DNA of 64,000 nt, from NCBI GenBank assembly GCA_013361525.1, contig JABFXY010000056.1, positions 25,196 through 89,195 on the forward strand. The letters run 5' to 3'. Of this stretch, positions 31,117 through 40,435 are shown in pieces. The notes below the pieces were generated by a model. That model worked only from the letters and a program-made list of their open reading frames with translations. It made no database searches and was not told where the DNA came from. Each line of letters opens with the position of its first letter. Within the stretch, counting starts at the first letter, position 1. This DNA comes from Polyangiaceae bacterium (lineage in GTDB: Bacteria > Myxococcota_A > Polyangia > Polyangiales > Polyangiaceae). Made by a program: the position numbers and the translations under genes.

Positions 31117-32322
31117 ATGCGCACCGGCCTCGACAGACTCCCTCGATTGGAACCGCTCCTCGGTGAGCTTCGCAGCCGTCGCGTGGGCCTCCTCGCACAC
31201 CCTGCGAGCGTCGATGGCAGGCTCGTCCACATTTCACGCATCCTGCGTGAGCTCGGCGTCGCGCCGACGATCGTCCTCGGTCCGGAGCACGGCTACGGCG
31301 GCGAGGCGCAGGACATGATCGGCGTCGAAGACGCGGTCGACGAAGCGGGTACCCAGGTCGTGAGCCTCTACGGCGATTCGCTCACGGATCTGTCGCCGAA
31401 GCCCGAGCACCTCGCGAAGATGGATGTCCTCGTCGTCGACCTCGCGGACGTCGGCAGCCGCTACTACACATTCGTCTGGACGGCCCTGCTCGCCCTGCGA
31501 GAGGCGGCGCGCGCGGGGGTTCAGACCATCGTGCTGGATCGACCGAATCCGATCGGGGGCGCGGCATCGCAGGTCGAAGGCCGCAGCCAAGCGGATGGCT
31601 TCTTGTCGTTCGTCGGTTGGGAGCGCGTCCCGGTTCGACACTCGATGACCGTGGGCGAGGTGCTCGCGCGGTTTGCTGCATCGGACGGCCTGACGCTCGG
31701 ACGCGATGGGGCGCTCCGCGTCGTCGCCGTCGAGGATTGGGATCGCGAGCGGCTCGCCGACGTGTGGGATCGCCCCTTCGTCCTCACCTCTCCCAACATG
31801 CCGACGCTCGAGACGGCGCTCGTCTATCCCGGCGGCTGCCTCATCGAAGGAACGAACTTGTCGGAAGGACGCGGGACGACGCGACCATTCGAGATCGTCG
31901 GCGCGCCGTTCGTCGACGGGCCTCGCCTCGCAGCCGCGCTCAACAGCTCGGGCCTCGAAGGCTTCGTCGCGCGACCGCTGACGTTCCAGCCGACGTTTCA
32001 AAAACACGCCAAGAAGACGTGCGGCGGCGTTCAGATCCACGTCGTCGATCCGAAGCGATTCCGCCCTTATGCGACGTACCTCGCCCTCGTCGCCCACGCC
32101 GCGGCGCAAGCGCCGGAGCACTTCGCGTTCCGGACCGAGCGCTACGAGTTCGTCGACGACATCCCGGCGTTCGACCTGCTCACCGGATCCGCGATTGCGC
32201 GCAAGGCCATCACCGACGGCGCCGCGCTCGGCGATTGGCTCGAGTCGGTCGCGTCCGCCGAGCCGGGTTGGGACACCGCGCTCCGCGAAGCGTCGTCGCT
32301 CGTCGAGCGCGCGGCGCCCTGA
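31117..32322 (+). CDS. namZ: DUF1343 exo-beta-N-acetylmuramidase family protein (NamZ-like)
   Basis: 401 residues, ATG 31117, no signal peptide. DUF1343 hallmarks: RVGLLAHPASVDG, VLGPEHGYGGEAQDM, DLADVGSRYYTFVWT, VLDRPNPIGG, SPNMPTLETALVYPGGCLIEGTNLSEGRGTTRPFE. The family was shown to include NamZ, which removes MurNAc from the non-reducing end of peptidoglycan fragments (GH171). In this organism it may recycle its own muropeptides or help use prey cell wall. Genes for amidase or MurNAc transport are not adjacent. Start fits the usual N-terminus. Confidence 0.92.
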   Translation: MRTGLDRLPRLEPLLGELRSRRVGLLAHPASVDGRLVHISRILRELGVAPTIVLGPEHGYGGEAQDMIGVEDAVDEAGTQVVSLYGDSLTDLSPKPEHLAKMDVLVVDLADVGSRYYTFVWTALLALREAARAGVQTIVLDRPNPIGGAASQVEGRSQADGFLSFVGWERVPVRHSMTVGEVLARFAASDGLTLGRDGALRVVAVEDWDRERLADVWDRPFVLTSPNMPTLETALVYPGGCLIEGTNLSEGRGTTRPFEIVGAPFVDGPRLAAALNSSGLEGFVARPLTFQPTFQKHAKKTCGGVQIHVVDPKRFRPYATYLALVAHAAAQAPEHFAFRTERYEFVDDIPAFDLLTGSAIARKAITDGAALGDWLESVASAEPGWDTALREASSLVERAAP

Positions 32323-32331
32323 TCGGAAACG

Positions 32332-33153
32332 TCAGCCGCCGTGCATCTTGCGCAGCACGGCGTCGAACGCGAGATCGTCGAGCTGCGAGCGAAGATCGAT
32401 GAGCGTTTTGTCGTCGGTCACCGCCTCGCGCGTGGGCGGCTCTTCCGCGACGAGCGCGCGCTCGATCGCCTCCGCCACGGTCTCGGCGGAGACGCCCATC
32501 GTCGGCGTCGCGAAGGCGCCTTGATAGAACGCGGCCATGAACTTCGTGAACGGCGCGTAAGGCCCCTCTTCGGAGGAGTTGCTTGCGAGCGTGCGCACCG
32601 CGGTATCACCGAAGGCGGTGCGGACGAGCCCCGGCTGCACGAGCGTGACGCGCACGCCGAACGGCGCGACCTCGAATCGGAGCGCGTCGACGAGCGATTC
32701 GAGGGCGTACTTCGTCATGTGATACGCCGCTGCGCCGGGCATCGTGAACTTGCCGCCGAGCGAGCCGACGAAAACGATGCGGCCGCTCTTCGCTTCACGC
32801 ATGTGAGGAAGCACGAGCTGACAGAGGCGCGTCGGTCCGATGACGTTGGTCTCGAAGCCGCGTCGTAGCGCATCGAGCGGAAGCTCTTCGACGACGCCGT
32901 ATTCGCCGTATCCCGCGTTGTTCACGAGCGCGTGCACTCGGCCCGCTTCCTCCACGACGGCGCGCATCGACGCCTCGTCGGTCGTATCGAGCCGGCGAAC
33001 GACGGCGCCGAGCTCCGCGATCGGCGACAGCGTCGAGGCGTCGCGAGCCGTCGCGTAGACGGTCCATCGCCCGGACGCGGCGAGACGGAGCGCGGTCGCG
33101 CGCCCGATGCCAGTGGAGCAGCCGGTGACGAGAACAACGGGTCGATCGGTCAT
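32332..33153 (-). CDS. Short-chain dehydrogenase/reductase
   Basis: 273-residue classical SDR: TGCSTGIG (about 10-17), LVNNAGYGEYG, the Ser in VFVGSLGGKF and YHMTKYALE as YxxxK. The region VNNAGYG plus the PGLVRTAFG end segment are typical of the oxidoreductase clade annotated as DltE- or 17-beta-HSD-like. Substrate unknown. Ends 9 bp from the convergent NamZ gene and has no partner gene. Confidence 0.9.
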   Translation of the reverse strand: MTDRPVVLVTGCSTGIGRATALRLAASGRWTVYATARDASTLSPIAELGAVVRRLDTTDEASMRAVVEEAGRVHALVNNAGYGEYGVVEELPLDALRRGFETNVIGPTRLCQLVLPHMREAKSGRIVFVGSLGGKFTMPGAAAYHMTKYALESLVDALRFEVAPFGVRVTLVQPGLVRTAFGDTAVRTLASNSSEEGPYAPFTKFMAAFYQGAFATPTMGVSAETVAEAIERALVAEEPPTREAVTDDKTLIDLRSQLDDLAFDAVLRKMHGG

Positions 33154-33281
33154 GAGGGCCGGGAGGCTATCCGAAGCGAGCCCGCAAACTCATTTCCCGA
33201 TATTTCGTCGGACGACCATCCTCGAACAAGACACCCCACGAGGGCTCCGCTCGCGTCGAAGCGGTGCTAATCGTTCGGGTG

Positions 33282-34049
33282 ATGAGCGCCCCCTCCCACA
33301 CCGAAGGCACGACCAAGACCGACGAGACCCCGCGCGTCGACGTGAGCGAGCGCGGCGCGAAGACCGAAAGCGGCGAGCCGCAGGTGCTCGATCGGCGCTT
33401 GTTCGTCCAGCTCCTCGTGTTCGATTGCCCCGGCACCGGATCGACCGCTGAGATCATCGAGGTCGTGGCGCGTGAGCTCCGCGACCGCCAAGTGCGCGCC
33501 GTCCTTTACGAAGACGTGAACGCACCGCGTTCGATCGGCGTCGTCAGCTTCGACGAAGACCCGTCCGTCTTCGTGCGGAAGGTCCGCCCCGCGCTCAACG
33601 CCGCCGGCCCGCTCGTTCAACGGCCGGAGTTCACGATGCTCGGCCGCACCTATTCACAGGGTTACGAGCAGGATCTTTCGTTCTGGCTCCTCGATCGGCC
33701 GCGCAACGTGATGGAAAACGCCGAGTGGCCGTGGGCGGTCTGGTACCCGCTGCGCCGAACGGGCACGTTCGCGAAGCTCGAGCCCCGCGAACAAGCGGCG
33801 ATCCTCCGCGAGCACGCGGTCATCGGCCGAGCGTACGGTCAGCAGGATCTCGCGCACGACGTCCGGCTCGCGTGCCACGGCCTCGACGCCCACGACAACG
33901 AGTTCGTCATCGGCCTCATCGGACGGGAGCTCCACCCGCTGTCCCACGTCGTCCAGTCGATGCGCAAAACGCGGCAAACGAGCGAGTTCATCGCTCAAAT
34001 GGGCCCGTTTTTCGTGGGCTATGCGGTGGCTCGTACGAAGCCGCTTTAG
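33282..34049 (+). CDS. Chlorite dismutase/coproheme decarboxylase family protein
   Basis: 255 residues from ATG 33282. The family pattern is visible in WAVWYPLRRTGTFAKLEPREQAAILREHAVIGRAYG followed by CHGLDAHDNEFVIGL and ending MGPFFVG. The His of CHGLDAHDNEF falls exactly nine residues before the conserved Phe, as does the haem-binding His in chlorite dismutase (YHSTGLDDTDF), so haem binding is likely. Whether it detoxifies chlorite, decarboxylates coproheme (ChdC/HemQ) or does something else cannot be told from position: no other haem genes are nearby. The N-terminal 35 residues are charged and disordered. Confidence 0.85.
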   Translation: MSAPSHTEGTTKTDETPRVDVSERGAKTESGEPQVLDRRLFVQLLVFDCPGTGSTAEIIEVVARELRDRQVRAVLYEDVNAPRSIGVVSFDEDPSVFVRKVRPALNAAGPLVQRPEFTMLGRTYSQGYEQDLSFWLLDRPRNVMENAEWPWAVWYPLRRTGTFAKLEPREQAAILREHAVIGRAYGQQDLAHDVRLACHGLDAHDNEFVIGLIGRELHPLSHVVQSMRKTRQTSEFIAQMGPFFVGYAVARTKPL

Positions 34050-34089
34050 CCTCCCCCGGCGCGTTCCGAAAGGGCTATAAGCCCGCCTC

Positions 34090-35367
34090 ATGAGCGCGGT
34101 TGTCATCGTTGGCGCCCAATGGGGAGACGAAGGTAAGGGAAAGATCGTCGATCTGGCGACCGAGCACGCCGACGTCGTCGTCCGCTATGCGGGCGGGCCG
34201 AACGCGGGGCACACGCTCGTCGTCGGCAACGACAAGCTCGTCGTCCGGCTCGTGCCGAGCGGCATCCTCCAGCCCCACTCGGTCTGCTTGATGGGCCAGG
34301 GCATGGTCGTCGATCCGGCCGTGCTCCTCACCGAGATCGAGGCGCTCGAGCAGCGCGGGATCAAGGTGCAGGGGCGCCTCTTCGTGTCCGAGCTGGCGCA
34401 CGTGATCATGCCGTACCACGTGCTCATCGACGGGCTGCGCGAGTCGGGCGCAGCGCAGAAGATCGGCACGACCAAAAAGGGCATCGGCCCGTGTTACGAG
34501 GACAAGGTCGCGCGCCGCGGCATCCGCCTCGGCGACTTCCGCGACCTCGATCGCGTCCGCACCCTGCTCGCCGCCGCGATCGACGCGTGGGCGCCGGCCA
34601 TGAAGGCTTGGTCGGCGACCCTACCGTCGCCCGACGCGCTCCTCGACGACCTCGCTCCGCTCGCGAAGCGCCTCCTGCCGCTGATCACCGACACCGGCGC
34701 GCTCCTCGACGAGGCGGTTCGCGCCAACAAACGTGTCCTGCTCGAGGGAGCGCAAGGCACGCTCCTCGACATCGATCACGGCACCTATCCGTTCGTCACG
34801 TCGTCTTCCGCGGTCGCCGGCGGCGCCTGTACCGGCGCGGGCATCGGTCCGAGCCGCGTGCGGCGCGTGATCGGCATCACGAAGGCGTACGCGACACGCG
34901 TCGGCGAAGGGCCCTTCCCGACCGAGCTCCTCGACGAGGCAGGTACGCGCCTGCGCGATCGAGGCGGCGAGTTCGGCAGCGTGACCGGCCGACCCCGCCG
35001 GACCGGCTGGATCGATCTGCCCGCGCTTCGTTACGCCGCTCGTGTGAACGGCGTCGACGGTTGGGCGCTCACCAAGCTCGACGTCCTCACCGGCCTCGAT
35101 CCGGTTCGGGTCTGCGTCGCGTACGACACGCCGTCGGGTCGCACCGCAGACCTTCCCCTGACGGAGCTCGACCGATGCACGCCCGTGTTCGAGTCGCTGC
35201 CCGGCTGGACGGAGCCGCTGGAAGACGTCCGGACCATCGATGCGCTTCCGAAGAACGCGGCGGCCTTGGTGCGCCTCATCGAGGACAAGACGGGCATCGG
35301 AGCCGACATCGTGTCGGTCGGCCCGCGCCGCGATCAGACGATCGTGGTCCGGGACATCTTCCGCTGA
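34090..35367 (+). CDS. purA: Adenylosuccinate synthetase
   Basis: 425 residues, normal for PurA, which joins IMP and aspartate with GTP to make adenylosuccinate. Signature: VGAQWGDEGKGKIVD (P-loop-like GTP site with catalytic Asp), GGPNAGHTLV with catalytic His, TTKKGIGPCYEDK, LLEGAQGTLLDIDHGTYPFVTSS and TGRPRRTGWIDLPALRYA. It begins 40 bp after the chlorite-dismutase-family gene and may be cotranscribed. Confidence 0.98.
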   Translation: MSAVVIVGAQWGDEGKGKIVDLATEHADVVVRYAGGPNAGHTLVVGNDKLVVRLVPSGILQPHSVCLMGQGMVVDPAVLLTEIEALEQRGIKVQGRLFVSELAHVIMPYHVLIDGLRESGAAQKIGTTKKGIGPCYEDKVARRGIRLGDFRDLDRVRTLLAAAIDAWAPAMKAWSATLPSPDALLDDLAPLAKRLLPLITDTGALLDEAVRANKRVLLEGAQGTLLDIDHGTYPFVTSSSAVAGGACTGAGIGPSRVRRVIGITKAYATRVGEGPFPTELLDEAGTRLRDRGGEFGSVTGRPRRTGWIDLPALRYAARVNGVDGWALTKLDVLTGLDPVRVCVAYDTPSGRTADLPLTELDRCTPVFESLPGWTEPLEDVRTIDALPKNAAALVRLIEDKTGIGADIVSVGPRRDQTIVVRDIFR

Positions 35368-35370
35368 CCA

Positions 35371-35754
35371 TCAATGATGATGGCGGTGCCGGGGCGGCGG
35401 CGCCCGATGCACCGGGTGGTGCCCGCGCGGGTAATGGTAATAACCCGGTGAGCGTCGCGTGTGCACGTGCCGCCGGCCTTCACGCGCGTACCACGAGTTA
35501 TAGGCCGGCCGGTGCGCGTGATAGTAATTCACGTACGCATTGAAGCCCACGTAGGTGCGCGGGACGTAATGCGTCCGTCCGTCGATGTAGTAATAGGGCC
35601 GCCCGATGGTGTCGTAATACACGACGTACCCATCGTAGTAGAGCGGGTCGTAATCGACCGAGACGGTCGCCGCCGCCGGGATCGGCCGCGTGTACACCGC
35701 ACAGCCGGACGCGGCCATCATCAGGCTACCGAGCAATAGAATTGGCAGTTTCAT
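35371..35754 (-). CDS. Small Tyr/His-rich lipoprotein
   Basis: 127 residues, ATG 35754, signal with lipobox ASGC. The mature part is very rich in Tyr, His, Arg and Pro (DPLYYDGYVVYYDTIGRPYYY, then HHPVHRAPPPRHRHHH at the C-terminus). His-rich ends could bind metal. No family recognised. It follows the Cys-rich lipoprotein gene with a 3-bp gap, so the two probably form an operon. Confidence 0.75.
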   Translation of the reverse strand: MKLPILLLGSLMMAASGCAVYTRPIPAAATVSVDYDPLYYDGYVVYYDTIGRPYYYIDGRTHYVPRTYVGFNAYVNYYHAHRPAYNSWYAREGRRHVHTRRSPGYYHYPRGHHPVHRAPPPRHRHHH

Positions 35755-35757
35755 ACA

Positions 35758-36156
35758 TCACCCTGGTGCGCAAACGGGATCGAAGTCGTCTGCGAGATCG
35801 ACGCAGATGAAACCTTCGAAGCAGTCGAAATCATCGATGCAGCGCGAATAGCAAATAGGTGGACCCGCAGCGCCGAGGCAGCGGCCGTCGTATTCGCACT
35901 CGTCGTCGAAATCGCATTCGTAGGTGCACATCGCGTCGGAGACGATGACGTCTCCGTAGTCCACCTCGACGTCGAAACACCCCGCGTCGAACGGGCATTG
36001 GTCGTCGACGGCGCAGGGCTCGTAGTAGTCGAACGTGTCCTCCACGATGACGTCGGACTCGACGCTCGCGCTGCCGCTGCAACCGGCGGCGATGACAGCA
36101 CCCAATCCTGTGGTGAGCGAGACGGTGAGAAATCGAATCGGCCAAGGTCCACTCAT
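35758..36156 (-). CDS. Small Cys-rich acidic lipoprotein
   Basis: 132 residues from ATG 36156 with GAGG just upstream; earlier starts add non-signal sequence. Signal ends AAGC. The mature part is acidic with repeated Cys patterns (CAVDDQCPFDAGCF, CTYECDFDDECEYDGRC, CYSRCIDDFDCFEGFIC), like the disulfide-rich Cys motifs frequent in myxobacterial secreted proteins. Function unknown. First gene of the small lipoprotein pair. Confidence 0.75.
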   Translation of the reverse strand: MSGPWPIRFLTVSLTTGLGAVIAAGCSGSASVESDVIVEDTFDYYEPCAVDDQCPFDAGCFDVEVDYGDVIVSDAMCTYECDFDDECEYDGRCLGAAGPPICYSRCIDDFDCFEGFICVDLADDFDPVCAPG

Positions 36157-36331
36157 GCGACCTCGAACGTGGCAATCCGCGCGCCACCGTGGATCACGTG
36201 CAATCGCCGGTGTTTCCTTTTCGTCGTGCGACTGCACGCCTTGTGTCTCGATAGCTGCACCGGCCGGGCGACTGTGGCCGGTTCGCCTCGGATCCGCGTC
36301 GGCGCCCAGATCGCGGTGCTACACTGCGGTC

Positions 36332-37342
36332 GTGTTTTCTCTCGTGGCCGTGCTGAGCGCGCTGTGGATGCCGGCGTCGCCGGTCTTCGCGGACCAGTCC
36401 TCGCTCGAGGCCGTCGCAGCAGCCTCCGGGCGCCCTCGGGAATGCAGCGCTCCGTCGGCGAAAAAGGGTCGCAGCAAGAAGCCGTCGGTCTGGCAGCGCG
36501 CGCGCGTTCCGGAGCTCGTTCCGTATTGCGACCTCCTCGCGAAGGCCCACGTCTTGCTCGAGTCGGATCCGAAGGCGGCGCTCGAGCTCGCCGACAAGGC
36601 CGAGGCCGAGTGGCCCGGCCACGCCGGCGCGCGCATCGCGAAGGGCCGCGCGCTCCTCGCCCTCGGCAAACCGAAGGAAGCGCTCGAGGCGATCGAGCAA
36701 GCAGCGGCCATCGACAAGCTCTCGGTGGAAGAGCCCAAGGCCATGAAGGCGCAGGCGCGCGCGCTCGTCCTGAACGGACGAATCAAAGACGGCGCCGAGC
36801 TCTACCGGACGATGGTGCCTCGCAGCTCGCTCTTGTCGGAGCGCCAGCGTGCGCAGCTCTTGCTCGAGGCGGCCCTGGCATCGATGGCCGACTCGGCGCG
36901 GCCCGCAGGTGACGCGGCGTCGGCGCCGAGCACGAAGAACCTCGCCGAAGCGATCGCCTATATCGGCGAAGCGCGCTCGGTCGAAGCAGGCAGCCTCGGA
37001 GGCGACATTCTGATCGCCGCCGCGCTGATCCACGATCGCGCCGGCGACAAAGAAAAGGCGAGCGTGGCCCTCGCGGAAGCGACACGCGTCGGCGCGAAGC
37101 TCTCGGATTCGACGCTCTACGTAGCCGACCCCGCCGACGCGAAGGCGTTCGAGGCGCTCGCGCTCGAGCGCACGAATCCAGCCGAAGCGCAGCGCGCGTG
37201 GACGGCTTATCTCGAGGCGACGAAAACGGAGGCCTTCGCAGCCGCGGCGCGCGCTCGCCTGCAGGGCCTCAAGGGAAATGGCGGCAAAGCCCCGGCGACC
37301 AAACCCGGGAATAAGAAGCCGAAGAAAGGCGCTCAGCCATGA
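36332..37342 (+). CDS. Exported TPR-like protein
   Basis: 336 residues from GTG 36332, which yields a proper signal peptide ending SPVFA-DQ; upstream starts give a non-protein-like extension over the divergent lipoprotein gene. Mature sequence is helical with TPR-type periodicity (HVLLESDPKAALELADKAE, AKGRALLALGKPKEALEAI). The C-terminus is Lys/Pro/Gly-rich. Predicted periplasmic. The stop overlaps the next gene (ATGA), also a TPR protein, so they are made together. Confidence 0.8.
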   Translation: MFSLVAVLSALWMPASPVFADQSSLEAVAAASGRPRECSAPSAKKGRSKKPSVWQRARVPELVPYCDLLAKAHVLLESDPKAALELADKAEAEWPGHAGARIAKGRALLALGKPKEALEAIEQAAAIDKLSVEEPKAMKAQARALVLNGRIKDGAELYRTMVPRSSLLSERQRAQLLLEAALASMADSARPAGDAASAPSTKNLAEAIAYIGEARSVEAGSLGGDILIAAALIHDRAGDKEKASVALAEATRVGAKLSDSTLYVADPADAKAFEALALERTNPAEAQRAWTAYLEATKTEAFAAAARARLQGLKGNGGKAPATKPGNKKPKKGAQP

Positions 37343-38400
37343 CCCTGGCTCGACGCGCGCTCCCTCGTTGGTTCGGTGTCGGCGCGCTCGCGTGCGCCGC
37401 GACGCTGAGCACGACGGCGGGCGCGACGCCGAGCCGCTGGGCGATGGCGCGAAGCCAAGCCACCTTCGACGCGGAGATGACCCGGCAGGCCGCGGAGGAA
37501 GAGCTCCTCGCGCATCGGGCGCAACGCCGGTCAAGCTTCGAAGATCCGATCCTACGCGTCGATTCGCACGCGCCGCGCGCCGCGGAGATCATCGAGAAGG
37601 CCGGGCCCAAGGTGCTCGACGACTGGTACGTCCGAATGCTGCTCGCGCGGGCCTATCACGAAGGAGAGCGGTGGCTCGAGGCATCCAAAGTGTTCGAGTC
37701 GGTGCTCACGGACGGTCGAACGCCTGATGTCTTCCGCGCCGACGCGCTCGCGGAGCTCGCCATCGACTACGCACGCTTGAATCGGCAGGACGACGAAATC
37801 GAAGCGTACGAGCTCGCCCTCGCGCTCGAGCCGCACACTTCGAGCCGCGCCACGATGCTCGCGAACCAAGCCGAAGCCTTCATGGTGAAGGGCGACACCT
37901 CGCGCGCGATCGCGGGTTACCGCGCTTCACTCGAGGCGCTCACGAGCTACGACGCGCCGGTGCTCGCGCCGACGACGTATTGGAGCCTCGGCGTCGCGCT
38001 CGATCGATCCGGCGATCTCGAGGATGCGTTGGACTCGATCTCCCGCGCACGTAGCTACGACCCTCACGACGTGCGCATCGGCGCAGACACCTGGTTCTTC
38101 GTGCCGGCGTACGATGAAAATTACTACGAGGCGCTCGGGGAGTGGCTCGTCGCCCGGCGCTCACCCGACACCGAGGTGAGGCTCGGCGCCTACGAGCGCG
38201 CGGAGATCGCCTGGAAGCAGTATCTCGGCCGCGCCCCGGACGACGACCACTATGCCCCGGTCGCACGCGCCAGGCTTCGCCTCCTCGAGAAAGAATTTGC
38301 GGAGTTTGCGAAGCGAGCGCGCACACCGACGCCCATCGATCCAAGGCGACCTGCGTCCAACGCGTTGAAGTCACTGCCGACGCCCAAGCGCCGCCCTTGA
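37339..38400 (+). CDS. Exported TPR protein
   Basis: 353 residues starting at ATG 37339, coupled to the preceding TPR gene by ATGA. N-terminal signal peptide (about 1-29, ending TAGA). Repeats of about 34 residues follow (YVRMLLARAYHEGERWLEASKVF, AELAIDYARLNRQDDEIEAY, YWSLGVALDRSGDLEDALDSI), i.e. TPR superhelix, about 70-260. Proline-rich C-terminus. It probably acts as an adaptor in the periplasm together with its neighbour. Confidence 0.82.
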   Translation: MTLARRALPRWFGVGALACAATLSTTAGATPSRWAMARSQATFDAEMTRQAAEEELLAHRAQRRSSFEDPILRVDSHAPRAAEIIEKAGPKVLDDWYVRMLLARAYHEGERWLEASKVFESVLTDGRTPDVFRADALAELAIDYARLNRQDDEIEAYELALALEPHTSSRATMLANQAEAFMVKGDTSRAIAGYRASLEALTSYDAPVLAPTTYWSLGVALDRSGDLEDALDSISRARSYDPHDVRIGADTWFFVPAYDENYYEALGEWLVARRSPDTEVRLGAYERAEIAWKQYLGRAPDDDHYAPVARARLRLLEKEFAEFAKRARTPTPIDPRRPASNALKSLPTPKRRP

Positions 38401-38612
38401 TGCCGGCGAGGGACGCTGGCCTCAACCATGCTTCTTCGAACCGCCGTGACACCGATGATGATGAAGAGGGTAGGAGACTGTCTCCTCTATTTCATTGAGG
38501 CTGGTTGCCCCACGCGGGAACCGTCGGCATCGTTTGTCGTAGGGCGAACGGTCGCGATGAACAATCACGACCTGGACGGAAGCTCGTTCCTGTTCGTGCG
38601 AAGTGGTCGGGC
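38401..38612. other. Intergenic region, no gene seen
   Basis: 212 bp between the TPR operon and the PH-like membrane protein. It is less GC-biased around 38440-38500 and likely holds the downstream promoter. I find no hairpin with a T-run and no coding frame worth keeping. Confidence 0.5.
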
Positions 38613-39731
38613 ATGAGTCGCGATTCCCTATTCGGTGATGAGGTCGTGTGGAGCGGTCGGCCGAAGCTGGTCACCGTGCCTCCCATTTTGCGCTGGGCGT
38701 CGATCGTCAGCGGCGTCGTCGCGCTCACGACGACGCTCTCCGCTGTGGCGGTCGCGACCGTCCTCAACGTCGCCGTCGGTTCCATGCTGCTGTTCGCAGC
38801 GTGGATGGCGTCGCTCTCGCTCGCGTTTTGGCGCTTCCCGCTGTGGTGGCGCTCCGAGCTCGAGTTCGCGATAACCGACGAGAACATCATCATTCGGCGC
38901 GGGCGGTACCGCCGATTCATCGACCGGCGCTCCATCAGCTTCGCGCGGATCCATTGGCATCACTCCCACTCGGACGTCGGTGATCTCGAGCTCGTCCGCG
39001 CGGTGCCGACCGGCGCGCTTCGACGCCGGCTGACAATCGTTCTGACGGGCATCTCCGCGCCGGATCGCGTGTGGGCCTTCGTTCGAGGCATCACGCCCGC
39101 GACGCCTGCCGGTGACGGTCATCGCCTGCTCGCGCAGCGGCTCGACGAGGGCGAGCGCGTGCTTTGGTCGGCGAACCCGGCGAGCAACTGGACCCGCTGG
39201 GTCCCGACGAACGCTCGCGGTGTCCTGTCGCTCCTCCTCGGGTTGAGCCTCGTCGTGTCGGCGTTCCTCATCGCATCGGACGCCATCCGCGGCATGCGGC
39301 ACGTGCTCAGCGCGGGCGTTCATCCGGCGAGCATCTCCTTCATCGCGCTCGTCGCGTCGCTCACGCTCTCCGTCGCGCTGGTCGGTGCGGCAGCCGTCGG
39401 CGTGGTCTACGCGAGCGTCGTGAAGCCGGCGCGCCTCGAGCGCCTCACGCGCTACCTCATCACCGATCGGCGCGTCCTCATCCAGCGCGGCACGGAAGAG
39501 CTGCACCTCGATCGCGAGCGCATCGTCGATGTCATCGACGCTCCCTGCCACGGCGGAAAGACAGACCTGTTCCTGGTCCTCGACGGCCCGAAGGCGCGCG
39601 CGTTCGCCCCGAGCGGTGCGTTCGGCGAACAGCAAGGCAGCGGCCTCCAGCCGGTGCTGAAGCTCGTCGACGACGCCGAGTCCGTCCAACGCATCCTGAA
39701 GACGCGCCCGAGCATCGAGCTCGCGGCCTGA
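38613..39731 (+). CDS. Membrane protein with PH-like (bPH-type) domains
   Basis: 372 residues from ATG 38613. Two similar halves are visible. Each has a short soluble start (DSLFGDEVVWSGRPK; RLDEGERVLWSANPA), two membrane spans, and then a soluble strand-rich unit (EFAITDENIIIRRGRYRRFIDRRSISFARI; RYLITDRRVLIQRGTEELHLDRERIVDV). The last pattern is typical for bacterial PH domains. So this is a tandem duplicated bPH-like protein, probably in the cytoplasmic membrane. Function unknown. Confidence 0.82.
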   Translation: MSRDSLFGDEVVWSGRPKLVTVPPILRWASIVSGVVALTTTLSAVAVATVLNVAVGSMLLFAAWMASLSLAFWRFPLWWRSELEFAITDENIIIRRGRYRRFIDRRSISFARIHWHHSHSDVGDLELVRAVPTGALRRRLTIVLTGISAPDRVWAFVRGITPATPAGDGHRLLAQRLDEGERVLWSANPASNWTRWVPTNARGVLSLLLGLSLVVSAFLIASDAIRGMRHVLSAGVHPASISFIALVASLTLSVALVGAAAVGVVYASVVKPARLERLTRYLITDRRVLIQRGTEELHLDRERIVDVIDAPCHGGKTDLFLVLDGPKARAFAPSGAFGEQQGSGLQPVLKLVDDAESVQRILKTRPSIELAA

Positions 39732-39803
39732 TCCGCCGCGCCGACGCGAGCGAGAAAACCCAGCATTGACCAATCGGGGCGGGGCGACGATGCTCCGCGT
39801 CGA

Positions 39804-40325
39804 ATGGAGCCCATCGTCGACCTGGCACCGGGCGCCGAAAGCTCGATCCTGGCTCGCTTCTTCGCCGAACGCGTGCGCGAGAACGTGAAGCAGCCGAAGC
39901 GGCGGCTGTCGTTCTTCTCGATGAAGTCGACCATCTTCGTCGTCGACTTCGACTCGGGCCAGGCGACGACGCTGCGCTTCGATCACGGAAGACTCACGCT
40001 GCACGAAGGGACGATCGGCTTGCCGTCCGTCACGATCGGAGGACCTCTCCGCGCACTGCTCGGACTCGATCGGATCCGCCTTGCGGACCTTCCGGGCGCG
40101 ATCCTCGGACGACCGACCGCGGTGTCGCTCGTGGATCGAACGGAGACGCGCGGGTCCACGCCGCCACCGAGCCAAGGCCCGTCGTCCACGCGCGCTCAAC
40201 ATCGGGCCGACCTCGCGGAGATCCTGCGGTTGCTTGCTCGCGGAGAGCTGAAAATTTACGGGTTGTCTGCACACCCGAGAACCGTCGTCCGCTTCCTACG
40301 TCTGATTCGTAGCCCCTCGTCGTGA
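39804..40325 (+). CDS. Hypothetical protein, possibly SCP2-like
   Basis: 173 residues, ATG 39804. Residues about 40-110 (STIFVVDFDSGQATTLRFDHGR, then GLPSVTIGGPLRALLGL) resemble the beta-sheet core of SCP2/sterol-carrier folds, where a lipid-binding tunnel is closed by helices; this match is by eye and weak. The C-terminus is helical and basic. No signal peptide. 110 bp upstream of the FHA pair but separated by AT-richer sequence with its own likely promoter. Confidence 0.62.
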   Translation: MEPIVDLAPGAESSILARFFAERVRENVKQPKRRLSFFSMKSTIFVVDFDSGQATTLRFDHGRLTLHEGTIGLPSVTIGGPLRALLGLDRIRLADLPGAILGRPTAVSLVDRTETRGSTPPPSQGPSSTRAQHRADLAEILRLLARGELKIYGLSAHPRTVVRFLRLIRSPSS

Positions 40326-40435
40326 GCGTGCTCACTTCGCGCGGCATCCAGCACCGGTGAGAAATTGCGACGATTGTGTGACGGTCAACGGCTGAGACGC
40401 GCCCGGCAGACAATCTTGCTATCGTAGAAAAAGAC

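Noticed and set aside
38628..40274. Minus-strand frame of about 550 codons opposite the PH-like and SCP2-like genes
   Set aside because: It spans two real genes and the gap between them and has shadow composition.
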